A DNA stretch of 64,000 nucleotides from Vibrio sp. HA2012. Its GTDB lineage: Bacteria; Pseudomonadota; Gammaproteobacteria; Enterobacterales; Vibrionaceae. The translations under genes were made by a program, and so were the position numbers. Positions 46,805-56,678 of the stretch are shown piece after piece. The DNA lies in the NCBI RefSeq assembly GCF_002812955.1, contig NZ_PFXK01000006.1, positions 124,001 through 188,000 of the forward strand. The letters are read 5' to 3'. Positions within the stretch are counted from its first letter, which is position 1; the number at the start of each line of letters is the position of its first letter. The notes beneath the pieces were generated by a model. The model had not been told where the DNA came from and ran no database searches. It saw only the letters and a list, made by a program, of their open reading frames with translations.

Positions 46805-47588
46805 TGCATTGTTAAATTATCTGGAACAACTGGGCAGCAGAATGCTCAGAATCTGCCATACATGGGGTCGGGCCTCTCTGATGTTGTTTGGTGCAACCGT
46901 TAATAAGCCGCAGCCAGTAAAGAATTTTCCTCTGCTTGTCCAGCAATTATACAGTGTTGGTGTTCAGTCCATGGCCATTATTATGGTATCTGGTCTGTTT
47001 ATTGGTATGGTTCTGAGTCTGCAGGGGTTTGTCGTTCTGATTGATTACGGAGCCGAAGGTAGCCTTGGCCAGATGGTCGCACTCTCTTTGCTAAGAGAGT
47101 TGGGGCCTGTGGTAACGGCACTGCTGTTTGCCGGACGAGCCGGATCGGCACTGACGGCAGAAATCGGTCTGATGAAAGCCACAGAGCAGCTTTCCAGCCT
47201 GGAAATGATGGCGGTGGATCCGCTGAAAAGGGTCATCGCTCCCCGTTTGTGGGCTGGGTTGATTTCTATGCCTCTGCTGGCCATGATTTTTATGGCTGTC
47301 GGTATCTGGGGCGGACAACTGGTTGGCGTTGACTGGAAAGGTATTGATCAGGGTAGCTTCTGGTCATCCATGCAGGCTTCGGTCGAGCTGGGATATGATA
47401 TTGGTAATAGCCTGGTGAAATGTATTGTATTTGCAATTACCGTCACCTGGATTGCACTATTTAACGGTTACGATGCGGTACCAACGTCAGAAGGTATCAG
47501 TAAGGCAACCACGCGGACTGTGGTTCACTCTTCGTTAGCTGTACTCGGGTTAGACTTTGTGCTGACCGCATTGATGTTCGGGAATTAA
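46797..47588 (+). CDS. mlaE: Phospholipid ABC transporter permease MlaE
   Basis: A 263-residue inner-membrane permease with about five helices (for example [40 protein letters not shown]). The start [17 protein letters not shown] at 46797 is chosen because it overlaps the end of mlaF as in homologues; an upstream in-frame ATG at 46695 lies deep inside mlaF. It pairs with MlaF, MlaD and MlaB. Confidence 0.95.
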   Translation: MNNALLNYLEQLGSRMLRICHTWGRASLMLFGATVNKPQPVKNFPLLVQQLYSVGVQSMAIIMVSGLFIGMVLSLQGFVVLIDYGAEGSLGQMVALSLLRELGPVVTALLFAGRAGSALTAEIGLMKATEQLSSLEMMAVDPLKRVIAPRLWAGLISMPLLAMIFMAVGIWGGQLVGVDWKGIDQGSFWSSMQASVELGYDIGNSLVKCIVFAITVTWIALFNGYDAVPTSEGISKATTRTVVHSSLAVLGLDFVLTALMFGN

Positions 47589-47590
47589 AC

Positions 47591-48076
47591 ATGCAACAGA
47601 CAAGAAAATTAGAATTGATGGTTGGCGGGTTTGTACTGGCCGGTGTTATTGCAATACTGGTCATGATGTTCAAAGTTGCTAATGTCACCGGGCTAGGTTC
47701 CAATGATACCTACCAGCTAAAAGCCTATTTTGACAATATCGGCAGCCTTAAGGTTCGTTCTCCGGTTAAAATCGGTGGTGTGGTCATTGGGCGTGTCAGT
47801 GAGATCACTCTGGATACGGAGAACTATGTTCCTGTGGTAACGTTTGATGTCGAGCAGAAGTTCGGATATTTTCCTGAAACTTCCAGTGCTCATATTCTGA
47901 CTTCCGGTCTGATTGGTGAGCAATATGTCAGTCTGGTTCCCGGTTTTGTGGATGAAGATATTGATATGCTGGGTAACGGGGACGTGATCGAAGATACGAA
48001 ATCGGCTCTGGTTCTTGAGGATCTGATCGGTCAGGTTCTTTATAGTATCGGTGATTCCGGGGAGGAGTCAGAATGA
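47591..48076 (+). CDS. mlaD: MCE-domain lipid-binding protein MlaD
   Basis: A 161-residue protein with an N-terminal membrane anchor (LMVGGFVLAGVIAILVMMF) and a periplasmic MCE domain (KAYFDNIGSLKVRSPVKIGG; VGRV-type strand). Family members form hexamers conducting phospholipids between MlaC and the MlaFE complex. It overlaps mlaC by 4 bp. Confidence 0.95.
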   Translation: MQQTRKLELMVGGFVLAGVIAILVMMFKVANVTGLGSNDTYQLKAYFDNIGSLKVRSPVKIGGVVIGRVSEITLDTENYVPVVTFDVEQKFGYFPETSSAHILTSGLIGEQYVSLVPGFVDEDIDMLGNGDVIEDTKSALVLEDLIGQVLYSIGDSGEESE

Positions 48077-48735
48077 TCCATTTCTGCAGACGGACCGTTA
48101 AGTTTCTGGTTTGTATCATGCTTATTTCGTTTGGTGTTCAGGCGCAGTCTGTGGTCGATAAAACCCAGCCTTATGACATGATTAAAGTGGTGGCGGAAAA
48201 TACTTTTCAGCGTCTGAAAGCTGAGCAGCCACAGATCCAGACGGATCCGGATATTCTCAAGGTGGTTGTTCAGGAAGAGCTGATGCCTTATGTTAATTAC
48301 CGCTATGCAGCATTAAAACTGCTGGGGCCGAATCTGAAAGGTGCAAACAAAGAGCATGTAAAACAATTTGTGGATGCTTTTCAGAGTTATCTGGTGACTA
48401 CATATGCTCAGGCACTGACCCTGTATCAGGATCAGGTCATTGAATTTGAACCTAAACAGACGGTGCCTGATGATCGTCGGATCCTGTCTGTTAAGATGGA
48501 TGTCATCGATGCTCCCCGTCCGAATATCCTGCTGGAATTTAAACTGCGTAAAGATAAGAAAACCAGTGAGTGGGAAGCTTTCGATATGGTTGTGGAGGGC
48601 ATTAGTATGCTTTCCAGCAAACAGTCAGAATGGAACGGAATGATCCGTAAAGATGGAATTTCTGCTGTCAGTAAGGAACTGGAACGGCTTGCCGCTCAGC
48701 CAATTCGTTTTGAAGGCGAGAAGGGTAGTCAGTAA
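48073..48735 (+). CDS. mlaC: Periplasmic phospholipid carrier MlaC
   Basis: A 220-residue periplasmic protein with a signal peptide (TVKFLVCIMLISFGVQAQS, about 1-24). It ferries phospholipid between the MlaA complex in the outer membrane and MlaD. The family segment LMPYVNYRYAALKLLGPNLK is present. It overlaps mlaB by one base (TAATG). Confidence 0.94.
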   Translation: MIHFCRRTVKFLVCIMLISFGVQAQSVVDKTQPYDMIKVVAENTFQRLKAEQPQIQTDPDILKVVVQEELMPYVNYRYAALKLLGPNLKGANKEHVKQFVDAFQSYLVTTYAQALTLYQDQVIEFEPKQTVPDDRRILSVKMDVIDAPRPNILLEFKLRKDKKTSEWEAFDMVVEGISMLSSKQSEWNGMIRKDGISAVSKELERLAAQPIRFEGEKGSQ

Positions 48736-49046
48736 TGAGTCAGTGGCAGCAGAAAACACCGCAGTTGTATTGTTTGAATGGTGATCTCAGCAGAGATACG
48801 GTTCCGGAACTATGGGGACGCCTGCAAAGCTGGCAGCCTGAAGTGAATGAGGTAGAAGTCTCTCTGGAACAGGTGAAACGTATAGATTCTGCCGGAATGG
48901 TGATGTTGATCCATTTGATTGAACATGCGAAATGTTCCGGTTGTCATATAATACTCAGCTTTGTACCGGAACAGCTTCACACTCTGTTCCGGCTGAGTAA
49001 TATCGAGGCAGTCATGCTCGAACATATTAAAATAAAAAAAGGTTAA
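48735..49046 (+). CDS. mlaB: STAS-domain Mla subunit MlaB
   Basis: A 103-residue STAS-domain protein that binds MlaF and stabilises or activates the transporter. The motif KRIDSAGMVMLIHLIEHA contains the conserved Ser. Its start overlaps the mlaC stop, and ibaG starts 3 bp after it. Confidence 0.93.
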   Translation: MSQWQQKTPQLYCLNGDLSRDTVPELWGRLQSWQPEVNEVEVSLEQVKRIDSAGMVMLIHLIEHAKCSGCHIILSFVPEQLHTLFRLSNIEAVMLEHIKIKKG

Positions 49047-49049
49047 TCA

Positions 49050-49304
49050 ATGGAAGCTGCTGAAGTAAAGCAAATTCTGGATACTGCATTAGTATTGCAG
49101 GAAATTCATGTTAAAGGGGACGGTAGCCAGTTTGAGATAATTGCTGTAGATGCTTGTTTTGAAGCAATGAGCCGTGTCAAAAAACAACAACTAATTTACG
49201 CTCCTTTGATGGAACACATTCAAAATAATGATATACATGCCCTTTCTATAAAAACGTTCACACCTGAAGAGTGGGAACGTGATAAAAAGCTGATGTCTTT
49301 TTAA
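49050..49304 (+). CDS. ibaG: BolA-family protein IbaG (YrbA)
   Basis: An 84-residue BolA-fold protein linked to acid stress and iron-sulfur handling with monothiol glutaredoxins. It has HVKGDGSQFEIIAVDACFEA and the conserved His in LMEHIQNNDIHALSIKTF. It sits between mlaB and murA, its usual place in gammaproteobacteria. Confidence 0.94.
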   Translation: MEAAEVKQILDTALVLQEIHVKGDGSQFEIIAVDACFEAMSRVKKQQLIYAPLMEHIQNNDIHALSIKTFTPEEWERDKKLMSF

Positions 49305-50579
<1,275 letters not shown>

Positions 50580-50595
50580 GATTGGTTCAGCTATT

Positions 50596-50630
50596 AAAGC
50601 CGAAATCTTAAGGTTTCGGCTTTTTTATTT
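50596..50630 (+). terminator. Terminator after murA
   Basis: AAAGCCGAAA and TTTCGGCTTT form a stem around TCTTAAGG, followed by a run of T on the plus strand, 17 bp beyond the stop. Confidence 0.95.
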
Positions 50631-50670
50631 TTAACTTGGAGAGCGGCAGGGATTCTGCTGGAGATAAAAG

Positions 50671-51405
50671 ATGATTGCTTTGTTGCGTATTATTGTGGTC
50701 GCAATTTTTGCTGTGCTGATGTTTGTATTTGGCTGTGGGTATTGCCTGATGAGTCCGCGTAACCCGAAGAATGTGTTTGTTATCGGCCGTCTGTTCAGCC
50801 GGATTTCTGGCATTTTAGGTTATAAGTTATCGGTTCGTTTACCGGAAAATGCCTATGATCGCGGGCAGCATGTTTATATCGCTAATCATCAGAATACCTG
50901 GGATCTGTTTACGGTTTCTGCAGCAGTGACCCCTAAGGTGGTGACTGTTGGTAAAAAAAGTCTGCTGTGGATCCCTTTGTTTGGTCAGATCTACTGGCTG
51001 ACCGGTAATATTCTTATTGATCGTTTTAACCGGACCAAGGCCGTAGGAACTATAGAGCAGGTTATTCAGAAGATGAAAGGCAGTGATCTTTCTGTGTGGA
51101 TGTTTCCGGAAGGAACCCGATCCCGCGGGCGAGGCCTGCTTCCGTTTAAAACCGGTGCTTTTCATACCGCTATCGGTGCCGGTGTCCCTATTATTCCTAT
51201 TGTATGCAGTACAACACAGGGAAAACTGAATCTGAATCAATGGAATAACGGACATGTGATCATTGAGATGCTGCCACCGATCAGTACAGAAGGCTGCACA
51301 AAGTCGGATGTACGTAAGCTGGCGGATCAATGCCGGGAGCAAATGGAACAGAAGCTGGCGGAGCTGGATGCTGAAGTCGATCGCCTGAATGTTGGTGGTA
51401 AATAA
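50671..51405 (+). CDS. plsC: 1-acyl-sn-glycerol-3-phosphate acyltransferase PlsC
   Basis: A 244-residue membrane-anchored acyltransferase making phosphatidic acid. An N-terminal helix (ALLRIIVVAIFAVLMFVFGC) precedes the NHQNTWD catalytic motif (HX4D, about residues 74-79) and the phosphate-binding FPEGTRSRGRG (about 149-159). It has its own upstream region after the murA terminator and ends at a REP-like terminator. Confidence 0.94.
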   Translation: MIALLRIIVVAIFAVLMFVFGCGYCLMSPRNPKNVFVIGRLFSRISGILGYKLSVRLPENAYDRGQHVYIANHQNTWDLFTVSAAVTPKVVTVGKKSLLWIPLFGQIYWLTGNILIDRFNRTKAVGTIEQVIQKMKGSDLSVWMFPEGTRSRGRGLLPFKTGAFHTAIGAGVPIIPIVCSTTQGKLNLNQWNNGHVIIEMLPPISTEGCTKSDVRKLADQCREQMEQKLAELDAEVDRLNVGGK

Positions 51406-51438
51406 GAATACGGATGAACTGTTTGAATTTTGATATGG

Positions 51439-51468
51439 ATTCCCACGCAGTTGCGTGGGAATTTTTTT
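51439..51468. terminator. REP-like palindrome acting as plsC terminator
   Basis: ATTCCCACGCA and TGCGTGGGAAT form a perfect 11-bp stem with a 2-nt loop and seven T on the plus strand. It separates convergent plsC and ridA and has the same core as the RAYT boundaries. Confidence 0.9.
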
Positions 51469-51471
51469 GCT

Positions 51472-51864
51472 CTATTTGCGTACCGCAATTGCCTCAATTT
51501 CAATCTTTACATCTTTAGGCAGTCGGGCTACTTCTACACAGGAACGTGCCGGGTAGTTTGCTACACCGTGTTCATCGAAAAAGTTTCCGTATACTTGGTT
51601 AACGGTTCCGAAATCAGCCAGATCCTTTACAAATACAGTCATTTTTACGATATCGCTGACAGACAGGCCTGATGATTCAACAACGGCCTTTACATTGTCC
51701 AGAGACTGACGAGCCTGCTTGGCAACATCTTCAGCGACAATCTCACCGGTTGCCGGAACAACCGGGATCTGACCTGACGTCATTACCATATTGCCAAGGT
51801 CAACGCCCTGAACATATGGGCCGATAGCCGCTGGAGCCTGTTCTGTGTGTAAAACTTTAGTCAT
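51472..51864 (-). CDS. ridA: Enamine/imine deaminase RidA
   Basis: A 130-residue RidA/YjgF protein that hydrolyses reactive 2-aminoacrylate formed by PLP enzymes. Motifs are APAAIGPYVQGVDLGNMV and the C-terminal FDEHGVANYPARSCVEVARL with the conserved Arg. It is near pyrBI, as in many gammaproteobacteria. Confidence 0.95.
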   Translation of the reverse strand: MTKVLHTEQAPAAIGPYVQGVDLGNMVMTSGQIPVVPATGEIVAEDVAKQARQSLDNVKAVVESSGLSVSDIVKMTVFVKDLADFGTVNQVYGNFFDEHGVANYPARSCVEVARLPKDVKIEIEAIAVRK

Positions 51865-51946
51865 TATGTATCCTTTTTAATGAGCTTTGTTGTGCAGGAC
51901 AGTTTGCAGCGACATGCCTGTCAGGTCAAAAGTTTTTTCTGCCTGA

Positions 51947-52441
51947 TTATGCAGGCACTCCCAGTCGGCTGCGTACCACTTCCTCACAGGCATCGATATG
52001 GTTGATATCGCGGGGAGCAACCATTACGGTATCGTTACCTCCGACTGTACCTAAGATTTCTTTATGTGGCTGTACATCAATAAGGCGTGCAACCAGTTGG
52101 GCACAACCGGGGTGTGTCCGGACAACCACCACCAGTTGATTGTGAGTAATAAACTCTATCTGAGACGCGATAGAGGAATTTACCCGTACATCTTCACTTT
52201 CTACTGTCAGACAGTACACTTTTTTGCCGTACGCATTCGGTATTTTCGCTACATTCAAACGGGATAATAACCGGGAAACTGTGGATTGGCTGACATCCAG
52301 AAATCCCTGAGTGATCAGTGCGGTGCGGATATCGTCCTGTGTGGTAAAGCTCTGTTGTTGCAGTAAGCGTTTACAGGCTGCTGTGATATTTTCTTCATGT
52401 GCGCAGTCATGGGGCTGAGCCGATATATCTGTATAAGACAT
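51947..52441 (-). CDS. argR: ArgR-family arginine repressor
   Basis: A 164-residue protein. The N-terminal winged helix has FLDVSQSTVSRLLSRLNVAK for DNA recognition; the C-terminal hexamerisation/arginine-binding domain has VGGNDTVMVAPRDI with the conserved Asp pair HIDAC. It lies beside arginine deiminase and ornithine carbamoyltransferase genes rather than mdh, where Vibrionaceae normally carry argR, so it may be a second ArgR paralogue dedicated to catabolism. Imperfect direct repeats lie in its upstream region. Confidence 0.9.
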   Translation of the reverse strand: MSYTDISAQPHDCAHEENITAACKRLLQQQSFTTQDDIRTALITQGFLDVSQSTVSRLLSRLNVAKIPNAYGKKVYCLTVESEDVRVNSSIASQIEFITHNQLVVVVRTHPGCAQLVARLIDVQPHKEILGTVGGNDTVMVAPRDINHIDACEEVVRSRLGVPA

Positions 52442-52749
52442 ACTCGATTCCTTATAGCAAATAAGAGACCAGTGTTACTCGAGTTTTCGTTATCGGGCCT
52501 GGTATAAATGAACCATAGGTATAAACGAATCAGATGTGATTTCTGAGTAGCTCTGTTTTTAATGATTTGTTAAGTATATCAGCGTGCTCTGGTGGGTTTA
52601 TTGATATGGCTCACCAAAAAAAACACTGAAATATTGCGTTTTTATAGTGTTATTGACTGAATTCTTATGCGGAGATAAGCGGGTTTTATTCCTGTTTTCG
52701 GAGACGTTTAATACAGAGCACTTCAGGAGTGCTCTGTATTACAGTTATA
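52442..52749. promoter_or_regulatory. Region between pyrI and argR
   Basis: About 308 bp without a gene. GGTATAAATGAA (52501-52512) and GGTATAAACGAA (52518-52529) are direct repeats 17 bp apart, 60-90 bp upstream of the argR start, on the minus strand reading TTCATTTATACC and TTCGTTTATACC; they may be autoregulatory half-sites. The strong hairpin at 52709-52741 ends pyrI. Confidence 0.5.
52709..52741 (-). terminator. Strong hairpin directly after pyrI
   Basis: TAATACAGAGCACT and AGTGCTCTGTATTA form a 14-bp perfect stem with a 5-nt loop, starting 8 bp after the pyrI stop. It lacks a T run, so it may protect the mRNA 3' end, terminate weakly, or both. Confidence 0.65.
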
Positions 52750-53211
52750 TTAGCTTTCGGTCATAATTTCCCGGGAGAATACTTTTTCACAGTACTTACA
52801 TTTCAGCTGTATATTGTTTGCTTTTTCAACCACTTTAAAGCTGCTTTCTACTGGCTCGCCGTGGGTAATGCAGTTGCTGTTCGGGCATTTAAATACCCCC
52901 AGAATCTGTTCCGGCAGCGAGAGTACCAGCTTTCTGGTGACTTCATAATTTTCTATCTGATTTACGGTTGCATGTGGTGCATACAGAGCCAGTTGGTTAG
53001 CCTGTTCTTCCGTAATATAAGTATTTTCTACTTTGATCAGATCCTTGGCTCCCAGAGCGGAAGACGGGAGGTTCAGACCCATGGTAATGCGCTGATTGCT
53101 GTTATCCATACCAAATAGCTTTAATACTTTGATACCGATATGTGCTGGAATATGATCGATAACAGAACCATTTTTGATAGCTTCAACCTGTAGCTTTGTT
53201 TTATTCGACAT
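52750..53211 (-). CDS. pyrI: Aspartate carbamoyltransferase regulatory chain PyrI
   Basis: A 153-residue regulatory subunit binding CTP/ATP at the N-terminal domain ([20 protein letters not shown]). The C-terminal zinc domain has CPNSNC and CKYC, which contact the catalytic subunit. It follows pyrB by 14 bp, giving the enteric-type PyrB6-PyrI6 holoenzyme. Confidence 0.97.
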   Translation of the reverse strand: MSNKTKLQVEAIKNGSVIDHIPAHIGIKVLKLFGMDNSNQRITMGLNLPSSALGAKDLIKVENTYITEEQANQLALYAPHATVNQIENYEVTRKLVLSLPEQILGVFKCPNSNCITHGEPVESSFKVVEKANNIQLKCKYCEKVFSREIMTES

Positions 53212-53225
53212 GATGCATCCTCTCC

Positions 53226-54155
53226 TTACAGTTCTTCGTTCAGTACCAGTGCAAGTAGCGCCTGGCGGGCATACACGCCATTTTCTGCTTGCTGGAAATA
53301 ATAGGCATACGGGGTTTTATCCACCGCTATTGTGATTTCATCTACACGAGGAAGCGGATGCAGTACTTTCAGATTATTCTTGGCCTGTTCCAGCATATCG
53401 GCATCCAGAATAAAAGCGGATTTAATATGAGCATATTCTGATTCATCAAAACGTTCTTTCTGCACCCGGGTCATGTATAGGATATCCAGTTCAGGAATGA
53501 CGCTCTCCATATCTTTGTGAAGACTGTATGGGATCCCTGCTTCATCCAGTTCTTCATAGATGTAGTCCGGCATTGCCAGTGCTTCCGGTGCGATAAAGAA
53601 GAAACGGTTATTATCAAACTTAGCCAGTGCTTGAGTCAGTGAGTGAACGGTGCGACCGTATTTCAGGTCACCTACCAGAGCGACATTCAGGTTGTCCAGA
53701 CGGCCTTGTGTTTCATAGATGGAGAAGAGATCAAGCAGAGTCTGGGTCGGGTGCTGGTTAGCTCCGTCGCCGCCATTAACGACAGGAACGCCGTTGGAAA
53801 ACTCAGAAGCCAGTCGGGCTGCTCCTTCCTGTGGATGGCGCATGACAAAAGCATCAACATAAGAGGAAATGACTTGTACAGAGTCAGCTAGTGTTTCGCC
53901 TTTTTTAGCCAGAGATGTGTTACCACCGCTGTCAAAACCGATCACTGTCCCTCCCAGACGTTGAATAGAGGTTTCAAAAGAGAGGCGGGTTCGGGTGGAT
54001 GGCTCAAAAAAACAACTGGCAACAACCTTATTTTTCAGTAATTCCGGATTCGGCTTTGCTTTTAATTTTCCGGCCGTATTGACGATGAGTTCAAGTTCGC
54101 TTCTGTTTAACTCCGGGATGGAAATGATATGTTTTTTATATAGCGAATGCGCCAT
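53226..54155 (-). CDS. pyrB: Aspartate carbamoyltransferase catalytic chain PyrB
   Basis: A 309-residue enzyme forming carbamoyl aspartate, the committed pyrimidine step. The carbamoyl-phosphate loop is [20 protein letters not shown] (about residues 51-70) and the aspartate site [10 protein letters not shown]. It is controlled by the PyrL attenuator directly upstream. Confidence 0.97.
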   Translation of the reverse strand: MAHSLYKKHIISIPELNRSELELIVNTAGKLKAKPNPELLKNKVVASCFFEPSTRTRLSFETSIQRLGGTVIGFDSGGNTSLAKKGETLADSVQVISSYVDAFVMRHPQEGAARLASEFSNGVPVVNGGDGANQHPTQTLLDLFSIYETQGRLDNLNVALVGDLKYGRTVHSLTQALAKFDNNRFFFIAPEALAMPDYIYEELDEAGIPYSLHKDMESVIPELDILYMTRVQKERFDESEYAHIKSAFILDADMLEQAKNNLKVLHPLPRVDEITIAVDKTPYAYYFQQAENGVYARQALLALVLNEEL

Positions 54156-54221
54156 GGTTCTCTTCCCTCTTGTTATCTGTTAAAAGATGTTTTGTGTCTG
54201 GAAACGTCCTGAATACAGAAC

Positions 54222-54251
54222 AAAAAAAAGCCCCCTTAAACAAGGAGGCTT
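54222..54251 (-). terminator. Attenuator terminator of pyrBI
   Basis: On the minus strand AGCCTCCTT and AAGGGGGCT form a hairpin (one G-T pair) followed by eight T. It overlaps the last codons and stop of the pyrL leader. When UTP is low, polymerase pausing in the U-rich stretch upstream lets the ribosome follow closely and prevent this hairpin, allowing pyrBI transcription. Confidence 0.9.
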
Positions 54252-54337
54252 AATTTTTCCGGAAAAGAAAAATAGAAACGGGTAACCACAGATTCTGGTC
54301 GGTAACCGGCGATATTGTGTTGACACACAAGGCTCAT
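54236..54337 (-). CDS. pyrL: pyrBI leader peptide PyrL
   Basis: A 33-codon leader starting ATG 54337, with GGGGAGAG a few bases upstream. It begins MSLVCQHNIAGYRPESVVTR and ends FYFSFPEKLSLLV. The codons for FYFSF are a U-rich run (TTTCTATTTTTCTTTT), the presumed UTP-sensitive pause. The stop codon lies inside the loop of the attenuator hairpin. Sequence differs from E. coli PyrL, but the architecture (leader, U-rich stretch, overlapping terminator, pyrB 66 bp downstream of it) is the same. Too short for ordinary gene calling. Confidence 0.82.
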   Translation of the reverse strand: MSLVCQHNIAGYRPESVVTRFYFSFPEKLSLLV

Positions 54338-54511
54338 TTTCTATCTCTCCCCAGACAAATTGCAGAGGATTATACCTCTATCTTTTGTGAAGGCAAGCGA
54401 TTGCGTAACCTATTCATAAGATGAAAAATTATGCACTGAAAGTTAGAGTGCTTTTACTCTGTTTTCCCTTTATTATCAGTTTGTTAGTTGGTTTTTATTG
54501 ATGTTTGAATG

Positions 54512-54545
54512 AAAAAAATGCCAGCTTGGGAAGCTGACATTTTGT
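54512..54545 (-). terminator. Terminator after argF
   Basis: AAATGTCAGCTT and AAGCTGGCATTT pair (one mismatch) around CCC on the minus strand, followed by T. It ends the arcD-arcA-arcC-argF unit about 34 bp beyond argF. Between it and pyrL (54338-54511) lies the pyrBI promoter region. Confidence 0.88.
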
Positions 54546-54578
54546 CGGTATTACAGATAAAAATGGAATGATTTTAAG

Positions 54579-55583
54579 TTAATCGCCTAATGTGGCAACC
54601 ATAACTGCCTTAATGGTATGCATACGGTTTTCTGCTTCGTCAAAGACGATAGAGTAGTCCGATTCAAAGACTTCTTCGGTGACTTCCAGTCCTTTCATAC
54701 CATATTTTTCAGCGACTTCTTTACCTACGGTTGTTTCATCGTTGTGGAAAGCAGGTAGACAGTGCATAAACTTCACGTGAGGATTACCCGTTGCTTTGAT
54801 CATATCCATATTGACCTGATATGGTGTCATCAGCTTCACGCGCTCATCCCATGCGTCTTTAGATTCACCCATGGAAACCCATACGTCGGTGTATAGAAAA
54901 TCACAGCCTTTTACGCCTTCAGCGACATCTTCGGTTAGAGTAATTTTAGCTCCTGTCTCTGCAGCAATGTTGCGACAGGTTGCCAGCAGTTCTTCTTCTG
55001 GCCAGAATTGTTTAGGGGCAACAAGGCGGATATCCATCCCCATTTTGGCTGCACCGACCATCAGGGAGTTCCCCATATTGTTACGGGCATCGCCGAGATA
55101 GGCAAAAGTTATTTCATGCAATTTTTTTCCACGGGCAAATTCCTGCATGGTCAGAAAATCTGCCAGAATCTGGGTTGGATGGAATTCATCAGTCAGTCCA
55201 TTCCATACTGGTACACCTGCATATTCACCCAGTTCTTCGACAATAGACTGACCAAAGCCACGATACTCAATACCATCATACATACGGCCAAGTACCCGGG
55301 CGGTATCTTTCATGGATTCTTTATGACCGATCTGTGAACCGGAAGGGCCTAAGTAGGAAACTTGGGCTCCCTGATCAAATGCGGCGACTTCAAAAGCACA
55401 ACGGGTGCGGGTGGAGGTTTTTTCAAAGATCAGGGCAATATTTTTTCCCTTCAGGTGAGGCTGTTCATAACCTGCGTATTTTGCTTTTTTTAGTTCGGCA
55501 GACAGATCCAGAAGATGCTGAATTTCACGAGGAGTGAAGTCCAGAAGCTTCAGAAAATTACGGTTGCGAAGATTGAAAGCCAT
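54579..55583 (-). CDS. argF: Ornithine carbamoyltransferase (ArgF/ArcB)
   Basis: A 334-residue transcarbamoylase close to E. coli ArgF/Arg[21 protein letters not shown] binds carbamoyl phosphate, [15 protein letters not shown] and [11 protein letters not shown] complete the site. Placed last after arcD-arcA-arcC, it would act catabolically (citrulline to ornithine plus carbamoyl phosphate), but its ARG box and neighbouring pyrB also fit an anabolic role; one enzyme may do both. It has a separate leader with an ARG-box-like site and a strong hairpin. Confidence 0.92.
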   Translation of the reverse strand: MAFNLRNRNFLKLLDFTPREIQHLLDLSAELKKAKYAGYEQPHLKGKNIALIFEKTSTRTRCAFEVAAFDQGAQVSYLGPSGSQIGHKESMKDTARVLGRMYDGIEYRGFGQSIVEELGEYAGVPVWNGLTDEFHPTQILADFLTMQEFARGKKLHEITFAYLGDARNNMGNSLMVGAAKMGMDIRLVAPKQFWPEEELLATCRNIAAETGAKITLTEDVAEGVKGCDFLYTDVWVSMGESKDAWDERVKLMTPYQVNMDMIKATGNPHVKFMHCLPAFHNDETTVGKEVAEKYGMKGLEVTEEVFESDYSIVFDEAENRMHTIKAVMVATLGD

Positions 55584-55613
55584 GTTGTATTCCTCTTATT
55601 AAAACTTTTTCGA

Positions 55614-55657
55614 CGGTTACCGCGGCAGGCTGCTTAATGTGGCTGCAGCGGTAACCG
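55614..55657 (-). promoter_or_regulatory. Structured leader upstream of argF
   Basis: CGGTTACCGC and GCGGTAACCG form a 10-bp stem enclosing a second pairing GCAG/CTGC. It starts about 30 bp before the argF start codon, between the ARG box and the ribosome-binding site. It could be an mRNA-processing or stability element or an attenuator; no anti-structure was identified. Confidence 0.6.
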
Positions 55658-55693
55658 AATTCGTTATTACTATGTGTATCTTATTTAGATTAA

Positions 55694-55713
55694 AAAGTGA
55701 ATAAATATTCTAT
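55694..55713. promoter_or_regulatory. ARG box upstream of argF
   Basis: The core TGAATAAATATTCT (55698-55711) matches the ArgR consensus TGAATWWWWATTCA at 9 of 10 fixed positions. It overlaps the last codon of arcC and is about 115 bp upstream of argF, indicating an ArgR-controlled internal promoter. Confidence 0.7.
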
Positions 55714-56624
55714 ATTTTTGCAATAATATTTGTTCCAGCTTCGCCGCGAAGGATACGCAGGCCATCCTCCAGTGAACCAATTCCAACCAGTTTTCCACCT
55801 GCTTTTATAAACTCGCATGAAGCATCAATTTTAGGGCCCATCGAACCTGCATCAAACGAGTATTCTGCCAATTGAGCTGGTGTGGTTTTATGCAGAGCTT
55901 CCTGAGTAGGTTTTCCCCAGTCGATATATACGGCATCGGCATCGGTCAATATCAGTAATGCATCGGCATTCAGTTGTCTGGCAAGGAAAGCGGCTGACAT
56001 ATCTTTATCAATGACAGCTTCAACTCCCAGCAGCTTACCATGTTCATGTTTCACTGGTATGCCACCGCCACCAGTACAGATCACAAGGTGATTTTCTTTT
56101 ATCAGCGTTGTGATCGCATCCCGCTCGATAATACCCGTAGGCTTAGGACTCGGAACGACACGGCGGAAATGCTTACCATCCGGTTTTACTGTCCAGCAGT
56201 ATTTTTCAGCCAGTACCCGGGCTTCTGCTTCTTCGTAAACCGGTCCGATCGGTTTAGTCGGATTGGCAAAGGCTGGGTCAGCAGGATTAACCGTCATCTG
56301 TGTCAGCATACAGGTAACTTCTTTCTCCGGAAGGATATTTTTTAGTTCCTGCATTAGCATATAGCCGATCATGCCCTGTGTTTCAGATCCCAGAACGTCC
56401 AGCGGATAGGGATTCACTTTTTTATATTCCAGTCCTTGCAGAGCCAGTAAGCCGACCTGTGGGCCATTTCCGTGCACCAGAACTACGTTATATTCTTTGG
56501 CAATGGCTGCTATAGTTTGTGCGGCAATCGCGATATTGTGCCGCTGGGTTTCTGCTTCCAGCGGTTCTCCCCGGCGCAGCAGAGCATTTCCGCCGAGGGC
56601 TACGACAACAGTTGGTTTTGTCAT
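55710..56624 (-). CDS. arcC: Carbamate kinase ArcC
   Basis: A 304-residue amino-acid-kinase-fold enzyme transferring phosphate from carbamoyl phosphate to ADP, the ATP-yielding step of the deiminase pathway. Motifs are VVVALGGNALLRRGEPL, VLVHGNGPQVGLLALQ and CTGGGGIPV. The ATG at 56624 is chosen; an upstream GTG at 56636 lacks support. It lies 54 bp after arcA. Confidence 0.95.
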   Translation of the reverse strand: MTKPTVVVALGGNALLRRGEPLEAETQRHNIAIAAQTIAAIAKEYNVVLVHGNGPQVGLLALQGLEYKKVNPYPLDVLGSETQGMIGYMLMQELKNILPEKEVTCMLTQMTVNPADPAFANPTKPIGPVYEEAEARVLAEKYCWTVKPDGKHFRRVVPSPKPTGIIERDAITTLIKENHLVICTGGGGIPVKHEHGKLLGVEAVIDKDMSAAFLARQLNADALLILTDADAVYIDWGKPTQEALHKTTPAQLAEYSFDAGSMGPKIDASCEFIKAGGKLVGIGSLEDGLRILRGEAGTNIIAKI

Positions 56625-56678
56625 AATCTGTCTCACTTGTTATTGTTTTTTATTACCATCTGAAAGAGGATGTTTGGC

